From assembly GCF_030538755.1 (NCBI RefSeq), contig NZ_JAUNTJ010000013.1:19103-83102 (forward strand): a stretch of DNA of 64,000 nt, read 5' to 3'. The notes below the pieces were generated by a model, which saw nothing but the letters and a program-made list of their open reading frames with translations, was not told where the DNA came from and made no database searches. How positions within the stretch are numbered: position 1 is the stretch's first letter; every line of letters starts with the position of its first letter. Shown piece by piece: positions 36,185-45,054 of this stretch. The DNA comes from Paracoccus sp. (in: a-proteobacteria) (GTDB lineage: Bacteria > Pseudomonadota > Alphaproteobacteria > Rhodobacterales > Rhodobacteraceae). A program made the translations under genes and the position numbers.

Positions 36185-36318
36185 ATCACTGTGCCTGTAT
36201 CAAAGACCCGTTTTCGGGCCGGTTGTGTTGAACATACGCAGGTTATGCCATTTCTATTCCAACAGGCAAACTGAAATGGCCGTGAAAAGGTGGTGATGGG
36301 CAAGGGTTTGCGCATGAT

Positions 36319-36756
36319 TCAGCCGCGCCCTGCGTCGGAATCGTCGCCATCGTCCCAATCGCCGTCATCCTCGGGCCAGTCGTCGCCATCTTCCCAACCT
36401 TCGCCATTGTCAGGCTTGGCGAAAATTTCCGGGAATGAGGCCTCGGCCCGCGCCAGATCGACGACGAAAAGCTGTTCGTAATCGGTGGGGTTCAGCTTGC
36501 CCACGGGCATCACCTCGCGCCCGATCAGCCATGACAGGCGGCCCGCGTCCAGATTGCCGCGTTCAAAGGGTTCGTCGCCGAAATGTTCGATCAGAGCGGC
36601 CAGAAAGGCGACATCGGCGCGGCGATCAGCGGGGCGGCGGTCCTTGAACCGTTCGCGCCGGGTGATCGGCGTGGCGCCTTTGGCATTGGCGCGGCGGATG
36701 ACGAATTGGAAATCGGTGCCGGCCAGACGGCCCGGAAAGCCGCGATGCTTCAGCAT
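36319..36756 (-). CDS. Hypothetical protein with highly acidic tail
   Basis: A 145-residue protein. Residues 1-110 form a small domain (MLKHRGFPGRLAGTDFQFVI, PITRRERFKDRRPADRRADV). The last 35 residues are a run of Asp, Gly and Trp (GEGWEDGDDWPEDDGDWDD). No signal peptide. Conserved position beside pccB in relatives is an impression, not checked. Function unknown. Confidence 0.7.
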   Translation of the reverse strand: MLKHRGFPGRLAGTDFQFVIRRANAKGATPITRRERFKDRRPADRRADVAFLAALIEHFGDEPFERGNLDAGRLSWLIGREVMPVGKLNPTDYEQLFVVDLARAEASFPEIFAKPDNGEGWEDGDDWPEDDGDWDDGDDSDAGRG

Positions 36757-36822
36757 GACACGCCCCTCCGGCAGTGGGCGATGCCTTGGCGCGGGCAGTC
36801 AGGCCGCCCGCGCCGCGTGGCG

Positions 36823-36972
36823 TCAGTTGGCGCCGTATTTGCCCTGATAGACAGGCTCGGGCGCGATGGCGACGGGGCCGGGCGTGACCGAAATTTGCGG
36901 CTGCGGCTGTTGCTGCTGGCAAGCGGCCAGAGCGGACAGCAGGACGAGGCCGAGAACGATTTTCTTCGACAT
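36823..36972 (-). CDS. 49-residue lipoprotein downstream of pccB
   Basis: A short gene: MSKKIVLGLVLLSALAAC gives a clear type II signal peptide with lipobox LAAC (Cys18). Then come a Gln/Pro stretch (QQQQPQPQ) and a short tail ending QGKYGAN. The start ATG is preceded by AGGAGAAAT, a good Shine-Dalgarno. It belongs to the string of small envelope genes between pccB and pccA. Confidence 0.75.
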   Translation of the reverse strand: MSKKIVLGLVLLSALAACQQQQPQPQISVTPGPVAIAPEPVYQGKYGAN

Positions 36973-37173
36973 GGGAAATTTCTCCTGTAATCCGGGGCGG
37001 TTGTGCCCCGGCTGCTCGGGTTTGTTCCGGCGCGTTGGTGCGTCGGATGCGCTATTTTATCCCCTGCCACCGCGCCCCGACAGATGGCGCAGGTCAGCCG
37101 GCCCACAAGTCCGGCGGAATGTGGCCATGCTGCATCATACACGCAGGCGTGAACGGTCATCTGGATCAGCCCC

Positions 37174-38706
37174 TTACAGCGGGATGTTGTCGTGTTTCTT
37201 CCACGGGTTCGACAGCTTTTTGTTGCGCAGGCTGGCGAAGGCGCGGGCGACGCGTTTGCGGGTGCCATAGGGCTGGATCACCTCGTCGATAAAGCCTTTT
37301 TCGGCGGCAACGAAGGGGTTGGCAAAGCGGTCCTCGTAATCGCGGGTCCGCTCGGCGATCTTGTCGGCATCGCCCAACTCGCTGCGATACAGGATCTCGA
37401 CCGCGCCCTTGGCCCCCATCACGGCGATTTCCGCCGTCGGCCAGGCATAGTTGAAATCGCCCCGCAGATGTTTCGACGCCATGACGTCATAGGCCCCGCC
37501 ATAGGCCTTGCGGGTGATGACCGTGACTTTCGGCACCGTCGCCTCGCCATAGGCGAACAGCAGCTTCGCGCCGTGCTTGATAACGCCGCCATATTCCTGC
37601 GAGGTGCCGGGCAGGAATCCCGGCACGTCAACCAGCGTCAGGATCGGAATTTCGAACGCATCGCAGAACCGCACGAAACGCGCCGCCTTGCGGCTGCTGT
37701 CAATATCCAGACAGCCCGCCAGAACCATCGGCTGGTTCGCCACGATGCCCACGGTCTGACCTTCCAGCCGGATAAAGCCGATGACGATATTACCCGCGAA
37801 ATCCTTTTGAATTTCGTAAAAATCGCCCTCATCCGCGATTTTCAGGATCAGTTCCTTCATATCGTAGGGCTGGTTCGGGTTGTCGGGCACCAGCGTGTTC
37901 AGCGAGTGATCCAGCCGGCCCGGATCGTCAAAGAAGGGTCGGGTCGGCGCGCGGTCGCGGTTCGACAGCGGCAGAAAATCGAACAGGCGGCGAATTTCGA
38001 CCAAGGCTTCGACATCGTTATCGAAGGCACCATCGGCAACGCTGGATTTCTTGGTATGGGTGCTGGCCCCGCCCAGTTCCTCGGCGGTGACGACCTCGTT
38101 GGTGACGGTTTTCACCACATCCGGGCCGGTCACGAACATATAAGACGTGTCGCGCACCATGAAGATAAAGTCGGTCATGGCCGGGCTGTAAACCGCGCCG
38201 CCCGCGCATGGCCCCATGATGACGCTGATCTGCGGGATCACGCCGGATGCCATGATGTTGCGCTGAAATACCTCGGCATAGCCGGCAAGGCTGGCGACGC
38301 CTTCCTGAATCCGTGCGCCGCCCGAATCGTTCAGGCCAATCACCGGCGCGCCGTTCTGCATCGCCATGTCCATGATCTTGCAGATTTTCTGCGCATGGGT
38401 TTCCGACAGGCTGCCGCCGAAAACGGTAAAGTCCTGGCTGAATACATAGACCATGCGGCCATTGATCGTGCCCCAGCCCGTCACCACGCCGTCGCCATAG
38501 GGGCGGTCGGATTCCATGCCGAAATCGGTGCTGCGGTGGGCCACGAACATGTCGAATTCTTCGAAGCTGCCTTCGTCCAGCAGCACCTCGATCCGTTCGC
38601 GGGCGGTCAGCTTGCCGCGGGCGTGCTGGGCGTCGATCCGGCGCTGTCCGCCGCCCAGCCGGGCGACTTCGCGGCGGCGTTCAAGTTCGGTGTGGATGTC
38701 TTTCAT
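37174..38706 (-). CDS. pccB: Propionyl-CoA carboxylase beta subunit
   Basis: Biotin-dependent carboxyltransferase converting propionyl-CoA to (S)-methylmalonyl-CoA with PccA. It is 510 residues with both crotonase-like halves: the N-half oxyanion region [19 protein letters not shown] and [17 protein letters not shown]; the C-half [18 protein letters not shown] and [17 protein letters not shown]. Upstream, between it and alr, are TTTGCAAA-like sites that suggest ScfR/PccR-type control. First gene of the propionate cluster, 202 nt from the next small gene. Confidence 0.95.
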   Translation of the reverse strand: MKDIHTELERRREVARLGGGQRRIDAQHARGKLTARERIEVLLDEGSFEEFDMFVAHRSTDFGMESDRPYGDGVVTGWGTINGRMVYVFSQDFTVFGGSLSETHAQKICKIMDMAMQNGAPVIGLNDSGGARIQEGVASLAGYAEVFQRNIMASGVIPQISVIMGPCAGGAVYSPAMTDFIFMVRDTSYMFVTGPDVVKTVTNEVVTAEELGGASTHTKKSSVADGAFDNDVEALVEIRRLFDFLPLSNRDRAPTRPFFDDPGRLDHSLNTLVPDNPNQPYDMKELILKIADEGDFYEIQKDFAGNIVIGFIRLEGQTVGIVANQPMVLAGCLDIDSSRKAARFVRFCDAFEIPILTLVDVPGFLPGTSQEYGGVIKHGAKLLFAYGEATVPKVTVITRKAYGGAYDVMASKHLRGDFNYAWPTAEIAVMGAKGAVEILYRSELGDADKIAERTRDYEDRFANPFVAAEKGFIDEVIQPYGTRKRVARAFASLRNKKLSNPWKKHDNIPL

Positions 38707-38771
38707 AAGGCGGCCCTCTTGCGACGGATTTGCGGCACTTTAGGCATCCATGCGCCCGGCGCAAAGCGGAA

Positions 38772-38820
38772 TTGCGCAAGTTTGCAAAATATGCGGCGGG
38801 GCGTTGGTGCAAATTGCAAA
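38772..38820. promoter_or_regulatory. Putative PccR/ScfR-type operator upstream of pccB
   Basis: Three related sites lie within 49 nt, between 38772 and 38820: TTGCGCAA (38772-38779), a perfect TTTGCAAA palindrome (38781-38788) and TTGCAAA (38814-38820). They fall in the divergent pccB-alr gap. Short-chain fatty-acyl-CoA regulators such as PccR of Rhodobacter sphaeroides bind TTTGCAAA-type repeats near pccB. The regulator gene itself is not in this window. Confidence 0.5.
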
Positions 38821-38868
38821 CTCGTCAAAGGGCTTGACGCAGCAGCGGCTTGGGCGCATCGACGCGGC

Positions 38869-39894
38869 ATGGTTTTGCAGATTGATCTTGGGGCCGTTGC
38901 GGCCAATTGGAAGGCGCTGGCGGCCAAAGCCCCCGGCGCCCGCACCGGCGCGGTGGTCAAGGCCGACGCCTATGGTCTGGACGCCGCCCTTGTGGCGCCC
39001 GTGCTGTATGAATGCGGCGCGCGGGATTTCTTTGTCGCGCTGGCATCCGAGGGGCAGGCGATCCGCCCGCATCTGCCGGGGGACGCGCGTATCTTTGTGC
39101 TGTCGGGGCATATGGCGGGCGCGCCTTTGGGCGGGCTGATCCCGGTGCTGAACAGCGCCGAGCAGTTTTTCCGCGACCGCGCCATGCGGCCGGGCCAGCC
39201 GTTCGGCATTCAACTGGACACGGGCATGAACCGGCTGGGGCTGGAGCCGGCCGAATGGTCCGGCATCCGGGGCGAGGCGATGGCCGCCAATCAGGGCCAG
39301 GGTCCGGCGCTGGTCATGTCGCATCTGGCCTGCGCCGACGAGGACAGCCCCGAAAACGCCCGGCAACTGGCCACCTTTCACGAGATGACGCAGGGCGTGA
39401 CCGCGCCGCGCAGCCTGTCGGCGACGGGCGGGATCTTGCTGGGGGCAGAGTATCATTTCGATCTGACCCGCCCCGGCATCGGCCTGTATGGCGGCGCGCC
39501 CTTTGCCGAGGCTGCGCCGGTGGTGCGGCTGTCGCTGCCGGTGATCCAGACGCGGATCGTGCGGCCCGGCGAATTCGTCGGTTACGGCGCAAGCTGGCGG
39601 GCCGGGCGGGTGACGCGGGTGGCGACTGTGGCGGCGGGCTATGCCGACGGGCTGCACCGCGCGCTGGCCCGTGGCGGCGCGATGCTGTGGGCGGGCGAGG
39701 TCGCTTGCCCCGTCATCGGGCGGGTGTCGATGGATCTGATAACCTGCGATGTGACCGATCTGCCCGATGTGCCGGATGCGCTGGATATTCTGAATGACCG
39801 TCAGGGTGTGGATGCGTTGGCCGGGGCTGCCGGAACCATCGGTTACGAGGTGCTGACCAGTCTGGGCGCGCGGTATCAGCGCAGCTATATCTGA
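38869..39894 (+). CDS. alr: Alanine racemase
   Basis: PLP enzyme interconverting L- and D-alanine for peptidoglycan. It has 341 residues. The PLP lysine is in AVVKADAYGLDAA (Lys31). TGMNRLGL and the catalytic tyrosine region VAAGYADGLHRAL are present, with GRVSMDLITCDVTDLP near the C-terminus. The ATG at 38869 gives an N-terminus starting directly at the first beta strand (MVLQIDLGAVAANW). The longer frame upstream is antisense to pccB and rejected. It is followed by repeat copy 3. Confidence 0.92.
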   Translation: MVLQIDLGAVAANWKALAAKAPGARTGAVVKADAYGLDAALVAPVLYECGARDFFVALASEGQAIRPHLPGDARIFVLSGHMAGAPLGGLIPVLNSAEQFFRDRAMRPGQPFGIQLDTGMNRLGLEPAEWSGIRGEAMAANQGQGPALVMSHLACADEDSPENARQLATFHEMTQGVTAPRSLSATGGILLGAEYHFDLTRPGIGLYGGAPFAEAAPVVRLSLPVIQTRIVRPGEFVGYGASWRAGRVTRVATVAAGYADGLHRALARGGAMLWAGEVACPVIGRVSMDLITCDVTDLPDVPDALDILNDRQGVDALAGAAGTIGYEVLTSLGARYQRSYI

Positions 39895-39899
39895 GCGTC

Positions 39900-39939
39900 G
39901 TTGCGCCCCAAGATGCGTATTTAAGCAAACAGGAAGCGG
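39900..39939 (+). repeat. Interspersed repeat, copy 3
   Basis: Starts 5 nt after the alr stop codon. It is more diverged in the centre than copies 1 and 2 (TTTAAG in place of TTTGGA/TTTGGG) but keeps GCGTATTT and CAAACAGGAAGCGG exactly. Confidence 0.72.
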
Positions 39940-40037
39940 CGGGCGCGGCGGATTGGCCACATCTTGCCGGGGCGCGGGCGGTTCTGCCCTTGTGCGAATC
40001 CCCTTGAATTGCCACCTTGGGGTCAGAGTGATCTTTC

Positions 40038-40043
40038 GGAGAG
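40038..40043 (+). promoter_or_regulatory. Shine-Dalgarno deciding the TTG start of phoH
   Basis: GGAGAG sits 4 nt before TTG at 40048 but 19 nt before the next ATG (40063), favouring the TTG start. Confidence 0.6.
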
Positions 40044-40047
40044 ACTT

Positions 40048-41136
40048 TTGGGCCTGAACCCTATGCCCCCCGCACCATCCGGCGATGCCAGCCCGGCGGC
40101 TGAAACCTTGCTGGAGTTTCCCGACAACCGTTTGCTGATTGATCTGTGCGGTGCCAATGACCGGCATCTGGCGCGGATCGAGGAGGCTTTGGGCGTGCAT
40201 ATCCTGCGGCGCGGCAATCTGCTGGCCGTGGTTGGCCCGGCCGAGGCGCAGGCCGAGGCGGCGCGGGTTCTGCGCGGTCTTTATGCGCGGCTGGAACAGG
40301 GCCGCAGCGTTGAAATGGGCGAGGTCGAGGCCGCCTTGCGTATGGGCGATGCCCCTGCCGCCGAGGTCAGCCCCGCCGAGCAGCTGGAGATGTTCAGCGC
40401 CGGCAATTACGAATTGCGCACCCGCAAGAAATCGGTCGAGCCGCGGACCGAGGCGCAGAAGGATTACGTCCGGTCGCTGTTTCAGAACGAACTGGCCTTT
40501 GGCATTGGCCCCGCTGGCACCGGCAAGACTTATCTGGCTGTCGCGGTTGGCGTGACCATGCTGATCGGCGGCCATGTGGACAAGATCATCCTGTCGCGCC
40601 CTGCTGTCGAGGCGGGCGAACGTCTGGGCTTTCTGCCCGGCGACATGAAGGAAAAGGTCGATCCCTACATGCAGCCGCTTTACGACGCGCTGAACGATTT
40701 TCTGCCGTCGAAGCAGATGCAGAAGCTGATGGAGGAAAAGCGCATCGAAATCGCGCCTCTGGCATTCATGCGCGGGCGCACGCTGGCCAGTGCCTTTGTC
40801 GTGCTGGACGAGGCGCAGAATGCCACTGCCATGCAGATGAAGATGTTCCTGACCCGGCTTGGCGAAGGCTCGCGCATGGTGATTACCGGCGACCGCAGCC
40901 AGATCGACCTGCCGCGCGGGATGCAGTCCGGTCTGGTCGAGGCCGAACGGATTCTCAAGGGCGTCAAGGGCATCAGCTTTTCCTATTTTACCGCGCAGGA
41001 CGTGGTGCGGCACCCCTTGGTGGCGCGGATCATTCAGGCCTACGATGCCGAGGATGTCGCCGCATTGGCGCGCGGCGAAGGGGATGGCAACCGTGGCGAT
41101 TATGCGCCGCGCCGGATGCCGCGATCCGATGCCTGA
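40048..41136 (+). CDS. phoH: PhoH-family ATPase
   Basis: A 362-residue cytoplasmic P-loop ATPase of the PhoH/YbeZ type, linked with YbeY in ribosome maturation and RNA metabolism. An N-terminal KH-like region (FPDNRLLIDLCGANDRHLAR, then GVHILRRGNLL) precedes the ATPase domain: Walker A IGPAGTGKTYLAVA, Walker B FVVLDEAQNAT, sensor MVITGDRSQIDLP. The TTG start is preferred on its Shine-Dalgarno and because MGLNP resembles family N-termini. Its stop overlaps ybeY by 8 nt. Confidence 0.92.
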   Translation: MGLNPMPPAPSGDASPAAETLLEFPDNRLLIDLCGANDRHLARIEEALGVHILRRGNLLAVVGPAEAQAEAARVLRGLYARLEQGRSVEMGEVEAALRMGDAPAAEVSPAEQLEMFSAGNYELRTRKKSVEPRTEAQKDYVRSLFQNELAFGIGPAGTGKTYLAVAVGVTMLIGGHVDKIILSRPAVEAGERLGFLPGDMKEKVDPYMQPLYDALNDFLPSKQMQKLMEEKRIEIAPLAFMRGRTLASAFVVLDEAQNATAMQMKMFLTRLGEGSRMVITGDRSQIDLPRGMQSGLVEAERILKGVKGISFSYFTAQDVVRHPLVARIIQAYDAEDVAALARGEGDGNRGDYAPRRMPRSDA

Positions 41137-41644
41137 GCCGCTGACCGATACCGTCATCGAGGACGACCGATGGGACGCCGCCGGTCTGCCGGGCCTTGCG
41201 GATCGCGCGGTTGCTGCGACTCTGGCCTGGCTGGGGATCGGTGGCGAGGTGGTTGTGCTGGGCTGCGATGATGCCCGCATCGCGGCGCTGAATGCCGATT
41301 TCCGGGGCAAGCCCAAGGCAACCAATGTGCTGTCATGGCCTTCGGTCGAACCCGAACGCCCCGCCCCCGGTGCCGCCCCGCTGCTGCCCGAGGATGAAGA
41401 ACTGGGTGACATTGCCATCGCCTATGATACCTGCATGGCCGAGGCCGCCGTGCAGGGCAAGGCGCCTGCGGATCATGTCACGCATCTGCTGGTTCACGCC
41501 GTGCTGCATCTGGTCGGCTATGACCACGAAACCGACGCCGATGCGGAAACCATGGAAGCGGCCGAGCGTTCGATCCTTGCCACGCTGAATATCGCCGACC
41601 CTTATGCGGCCGAACGCGCCCCGACAATCGAGAGAGAAAGATGA
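41129..41644 (+). CDS. ybeY: Endoribonuclease YbeY
   Basis: A single-strand endoribonuclease needed for 16S rRNA 3' maturation and ribosome quality control. It has 171 residues. The metal-binding signature is H-x3-H-x5-H in LLVHAVLHLVGYDHETDA, preceded by ALNADFRGKPKATNVLSWPS and LGDIAIAYDTC. The start is within the end of phoH, and its stop overlaps the next gene's ATG (ATGA). The three genes form one operon. Confidence 0.93.
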   Translation: MPEPLTDTVIEDDRWDAAGLPGLADRAVAATLAWLGIGGEVVVLGCDDARIAALNADFRGKPKATNVLSWPSVEPERPAPGAAPLLPEDEELGDIAIAYDTCMAEAAVQGKAPADHVTHLLVHAVLHLVGYDHETDADAETMEAAERSILATLNIADPYAAERAPTIERER

Positions 41645-42558
41645 GCGACGATCCCCGAAGTCCCGAGATACCGAAAACGCTGGAAGACCCCGCAGGCTGG
41701 GCCGATGGGGTCGGTGGCGAGGGGCGCGATCTGCCCGGCTCGCGCGGGTTTCTGGGGCGGTTTTTCGGGGTCTTTTCCGGCGATGAACCTGCGGCAGCCG
41801 CCGAACTGCCGGGCAACGCCTCGCAGCCTGCGCCCGGTCTGGTGAACCTGCGGCGCTTGCGCGTGGATGATGTGGCGATCCCCAAGGCGGAAATCATCGC
41901 CGTGCCCGTCACCGTCTCGCTGGATGATCTGGTCGAGATGTTCCGCGAACACGGCTTTTCGCGGATTCCGGTGTTTCGCGGCACGATGGACAGCCCTTTG
42001 GGGCTGATCCACCTCAAGGATCTGGCGCTGAAACATGGGTTTGGCAAGGGCGGGCGCTTTACGCTGCGCCCGATGCTGCGGCCTTTGCTGTATGTGCCGC
42101 CCTCGATGCCCATCGGGGTGCTGTTGCAGCAGATGCAGCAAAAGCGCATCCACATGGCGCTGGTGATCGACGAATATGGCGGCGTGGACGGGCTGGTCAC
42201 GATCGAAGACCTGATCGAGCAGGTGATCGGCCAGATCGAGGATGAACATGACGAGGCCGAAGGCGGGCTGACCGTTCTGGTCAAGCCGGGCGAGTGGCTG
42301 ATTCAGGCCCGCGCGCCTCTTGCCGATGTCGAGGCGGAAACCGGGCTTCGGCTGGCCACCGGCGAGGAAGAAGAAGAAATCGACACGCTTGGCGGGTTGG
42401 TGTTCATGCTGACAGGCCGGGTGCCCGTCCGTGGCGAGGTGATCGCACTGGAATCAGGGACCGAGATTGAAATCGTCGATGCCGACCCGCGCCGGATCAA
42501 GCGGGTGCGCCTGCGCGCGCCCAAGGATCGCCCGGCGGTCGAGGGCAAGGCCGTATAG
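41641..42558 (+). CDS. corC: CorC/HlyC-like CBS-domain protein
   Basis: A 305-residue soluble protein with a CBS pair (about 65-200) including VRLDDVAIPKAEI-like RVDDVAIPKAEIIAV and ALVIDEYGGVDGLVTIEDL, and a C-terminal CorC_HlyC domain (about 215-300). It lacks the DUF21 membrane domain found in the 16212-17624 protein. The position after ybeY is the usual one. In many relatives lnt follows; here the next gene is on the other strand. Confidence 0.88.
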   Translation: MSDDPRSPEIPKTLEDPAGWADGVGGEGRDLPGSRGFLGRFFGVFSGDEPAAAAELPGNASQPAPGLVNLRRLRVDDVAIPKAEIIAVPVTVSLDDLVEMFREHGFSRIPVFRGTMDSPLGLIHLKDLALKHGFGKGGRFTLRPMLRPLLYVPPSMPIGVLLQQMQQKRIHMALVIDEYGGVDGLVTIEDLIEQVIGQIEDEHDEAEGGLTVLVKPGEWLIQARAPLADVEAETGLRLATGEEEEEIDTLGGLVFMLTGRVPVRGEVIALESGTEIEIVDADPRRIKRVRLRAPKDRPAVEGKAV

Positions 42559-42588
42559 GCCCGGCGGTCGCGCCGGGGCGGGCATCCG

Positions 42589-43407
42589 TCAAAGGCGCGC
42601 AAAGGCGGCGGCGTGCGTCACCGGGCTGTTGGCGGGCAGTTTCGGCCCCGCCGTCATCAGATGCGGGCCTGCATAGGGCGACGCCAGATCGGCCGGGGCA
42701 AAGCCAAAGCGGCGGTAATAGGCCGGATCGCCCAGAGCGATGATCGTGTGATCGGCAAAGCTGTCGATTGCGGCGCGGATCAGGGCGCTGCCGATCCCGC
42801 GCCCATGCAGGGCAGGGTGAACGGCCACCGGGGCCAGCGCCAGTGCCGGACCGGCCGCGCTCACCGGCGACAGGGCGATATGGCCAAGGATGGTGCCCTG
42901 CGCCTCGGCCACCAGCGACAGGGCCATATCGTCATCGGCGCGCAGATTGGCAACCAGATCCGACTCGGCCTTTTGGTCAAAGGCGCGGCGCAGCAGTTGC
43001 GCAATCCCGTCGTGATCGGCGCGGGTTTCCGGGCGCAGGCGGGGCAGAGTATCAGTGGCGGCAAAGTCGCGGCGGATCGCGGTGCTGTCTTGCCCCCATG
43101 GGCTGGCCTGCGTGCGGGACTGATGCGCGGCGAAAGCGGCCTCATCGGCGAAAAGCTCGTTCAGGTGCCAGATCATCGGGTCGTCATCCTGCGCAAGATC
43201 AAAGCGCAGGCAGCCCGGTTCGGCCCGGCTGGCGGTGATGTGATCGGGCAGCAGGCGCATGGCCAGCAGCATCTGATCCATATCGGCGCAGATCAGCCGC
43301 CCGCTTAGCGCCCGCAGCGGCGGCGAGATGGCGATCTCGGTGCCGGTCGGCGGGCCGGGGTGGTGATGGGCGTGATGTGTGTGATGCCCGCAGGCGCAGC
43401 CGGTCAT
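42589..43407 (-). CDS. Fusion of ABM-type monooxygenase-like domain and GNAT acetyltransferase
   Basis: A 272-residue protein. The N-terminus is Cys/His-rich (CACGHHTHHAHHH), a likely metal-binding tag. Residues about 30-110 resemble an antibiotic-biosynthesis-monooxygenase ferredoxin-like domain (DHITASRAEPGCLRFDLAQ, MIWHLNELFADEAAFAAHQ). Residues about 120-265 are a GNAT N-acetyltransferase (VAVHPALHGRGIGSALIRAA, then ALGDPAYYRRFGF). Both domains appear complete. The two activities are not usually linked, so either could be regulatory. Convergent with corC, 30 nt apart. Confidence 0.75.
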   Translation of the reverse strand: MTGCACGHHTHHAHHHPGPPTGTEIAISPPLRALSGRLICADMDQMLLAMRLLPDHITASRAEPGCLRFDLAQDDDPMIWHLNELFADEAAFAAHQSRTQASPWGQDSTAIRRDFAATDTLPRLRPETRADHDGIAQLLRRAFDQKAESDLVANLRADDDMALSLVAEAQGTILGHIALSPVSAAGPALALAPVAVHPALHGRGIGSALIRAAIDSFADHTIIALGDPAYYRRFGFAPADLASPYAGPHLMTAGPKLPANSPVTHAAAFARL

Positions 43408-43480
43408 GGTGGTTCCCCTTGCTTTGGGCGCAGCTTACCGGCCCATGCGCCATGGCACCAGCCGTGCAAAGGTCTTGCGC

Positions 43481-44266
43481 CTAACGGATCAGCGCGTCGA
43501 AATCGGGGTATTCGTCCTGCTCCGGCTGGCCCGCCGTATAACCCAAAGCGCCCGGTTCGGCATAAGGATCATCCCCGGCCTGTGGGTGGCAGGCGTGCAG
43601 ATAGGTGCGGGTGACGGATTCAGTCGCGCCAAAGACCTGCGGCAGAGGCAGCACGACCCAGCTTTCGCCCGTCGCAAAGGCGGGTCGCAGCGGCGAACAA
43701 AAGAACCGCACCGTAACCGGATCAGACCACGCCAGCCCGTCAGGCGGCGCATCCGGGTAATTTGCGCCCGGATGCTGGCTATAGGCCAGACGCTGCGTCA
43801 CCTGCACCAGATGGCCCGGCACGGCGGCGCTGCCCTGGCCGATCTGCTGCGGCGCGGATTGATCGACCCAGAAACAGCCATCCATATGGCAGCGCCCGGC
43901 AAAAGCACCGGGTGGCGGCGGCTGATCCGCCGCCCGCACACAGATCGCCGCGCTGTCGCCGAACCAGCAGGCCGGGTCATCGGGGTTGCGCTGAACCGCG
44001 CCCCAATCGCTGCGCCCGCCATCGGGGCCAAGGCCGGTCAGCCTGCCGTGCCCCGGCGCCGTGATGTCCAGCGAAACCGCTGTCGCGCCCGCGATCTGGC
44101 TGTGATCCAGCATCCGCACGGTGAAACTGCCGCCGCGCCGCAACTGGAAATCACAAGGCCCGGCGCTGCTTTGGTCGGCGCGGGCGATCTCGCATTGCGG
44201 GGGTGCTGTGGCATGGGCGGGCAGGGCGGCACAGGCGGCAAGCAGGGCGGGCAGATACAGGCGCAT
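43481..44266 (-). CDS. Secreted hypothetical protein
   Basis: A 261-residue exported protein with signal peptide MRLYLPALLAACAALPAHA. The mature part has eight or so cysteines in short motifs (PPQCEIAR, AGPCDFQL, PACWFGDSAAICVR, GRCHMDGCFWVD), suggesting disulfides, with a C-terminal acidic Pro/Asp-rich tail. No known domain. The upstream extension to 44380 is rejected because the signal peptide begins at 44266. Confidence 0.68.
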   Translation of the reverse strand: MRLYLPALLAACAALPAHATAPPQCEIARADQSSAGPCDFQLRRGGSFTVRMLDHSQIAGATAVSLDITAPGHGRLTGLGPDGGRSDWGAVQRNPDDPACWFGDSAAICVRAADQPPPPGAFAGRCHMDGCFWVDQSAPQQIGQGSAAVPGHLVQVTQRLAYSQHPGANYPDAPPDGLAWSDPVTVRFFCSPLRPAFATGESWVVLPLPQVFGATESVTRTYLHACHPQAGDDPYAEPGALGYTAGQPEQDEYPDFDALIR

Positions 44267-44442
44267 GGCAGAACCTCGGGCAGGATGCGGCCATGCTGAT
44301 GCACGCCGGCGTTTCGGGCAAGAGGCGGGTAATGTGCGGTGAAGAAAGGGCAGGCCAACCGGCGGTTTGATTTTCGCCAAGGCCGTTCATACGTCCTGAT
44401 GGCAAGCTGCAACCACGATCACAGCAGCAAAAGGGAAACCCG

Positions 44443-44670
44443 ATGTCCGATCCTTGGCTTACGACCCTGATAACCGCCACCCCGCAACAGGGGTTCGAAC
44501 TGGCCGTGACGCTTGGCCGTCGCGGCGTGAAAACCACGCAGCCCGACGCGGAAGTGCTGCACAAGTTGCGCCCTGTTTATGCCAATGATGCCGATGCGCT
44601 GACGGCGGCATCGCAGGTGGTGGCGATCAATTTTCAGACCATCGCTGCGGCGAACAATTACTGGCGCTGA
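44443..44670 (+). CDS. Small hypothetical protein
   Basis: A 75-residue soluble protein (MSDPWLTTLITATPQQGFEL at its start) with a good Shine-Dalgarno-like GGGAAAC upstream. It is one base from the following cupin-like gene and probably co-transcribed. No family recognised. Confidence 0.6.
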   Translation: MSDPWLTTLITATPQQGFELAVTLGRRGVKTTQPDAEVLHKLRPVYANDADALTAASQVVAINFQTIAAANNYWR

Positions 44671-44671
44671 C

Positions 44672-44944
44672 ATGACAGAACAAATCTATCGCTCGACCGA
44701 GGTATTCACGCAGGACACCATCCCCGACGCGCTGTTGAAGGAACACAAGATCAAGGCCGGATCGCGCGGCCTGCTGCGGGTTCTGTCGGGGCGCATCTGG
44801 CTGGTTTACGAAGATCGCGACGAACGTATCCTGCTGTCACCCGACCACCCCGGCCTGATCGAGCCGCTGACCCCGCACCATGTCGAACTGGACGGCGCGG
44901 TGCAGTTTCAGATCGACTTTATGTATGACCGGCCGGATGGATGA
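44672..44944 (+). CDS. DUF1971 (TehB/YeaR-like cupin) protein
   Basis: A 90-residue single-domain beta-sandwich protein: YRSTEVFTQDTIPDALLKEH, AGSRGLLRVLSGRIWLVYED and IEPLTPHHVELDG match the DUF1971 pattern, seen in the N-terminal part of some tellurite-resistance TehB proteins and in YeaR. The His pair in LTPHHVEL fits a cupin-like metal or ligand site. Role unknown; the TehB link does not prove tellurite resistance. Confidence 0.75.
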   Translation: MTEQIYRSTEVFTQDTIPDALLKEHKIKAGSRGLLRVLSGRIWLVYEDRDERILLSPDHPGLIEPLTPHHVELDGAVQFQIDFMYDRPDG

Positions 44945-45054
44945 TCTGACCGCGTAACCGATTGATATTTACTGGTATAAGGCGACCGCGCCCGAACAGG
45001 TTCCGGGGGGGGGCTGACATATGCGGGATCTTGTTTGATGTAATTAGGATCAGT

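Noticed and set aside
37192-38868. Plus-strand extension of the alr frame through pccB
   Set aside because: Antisense to pccB; alanine racemase begins at 38869.
38740-41418. 892-residue minus-strand frame
   Set aside because: Shadow of alr and phoH; runs across two clear plus-strand genes.
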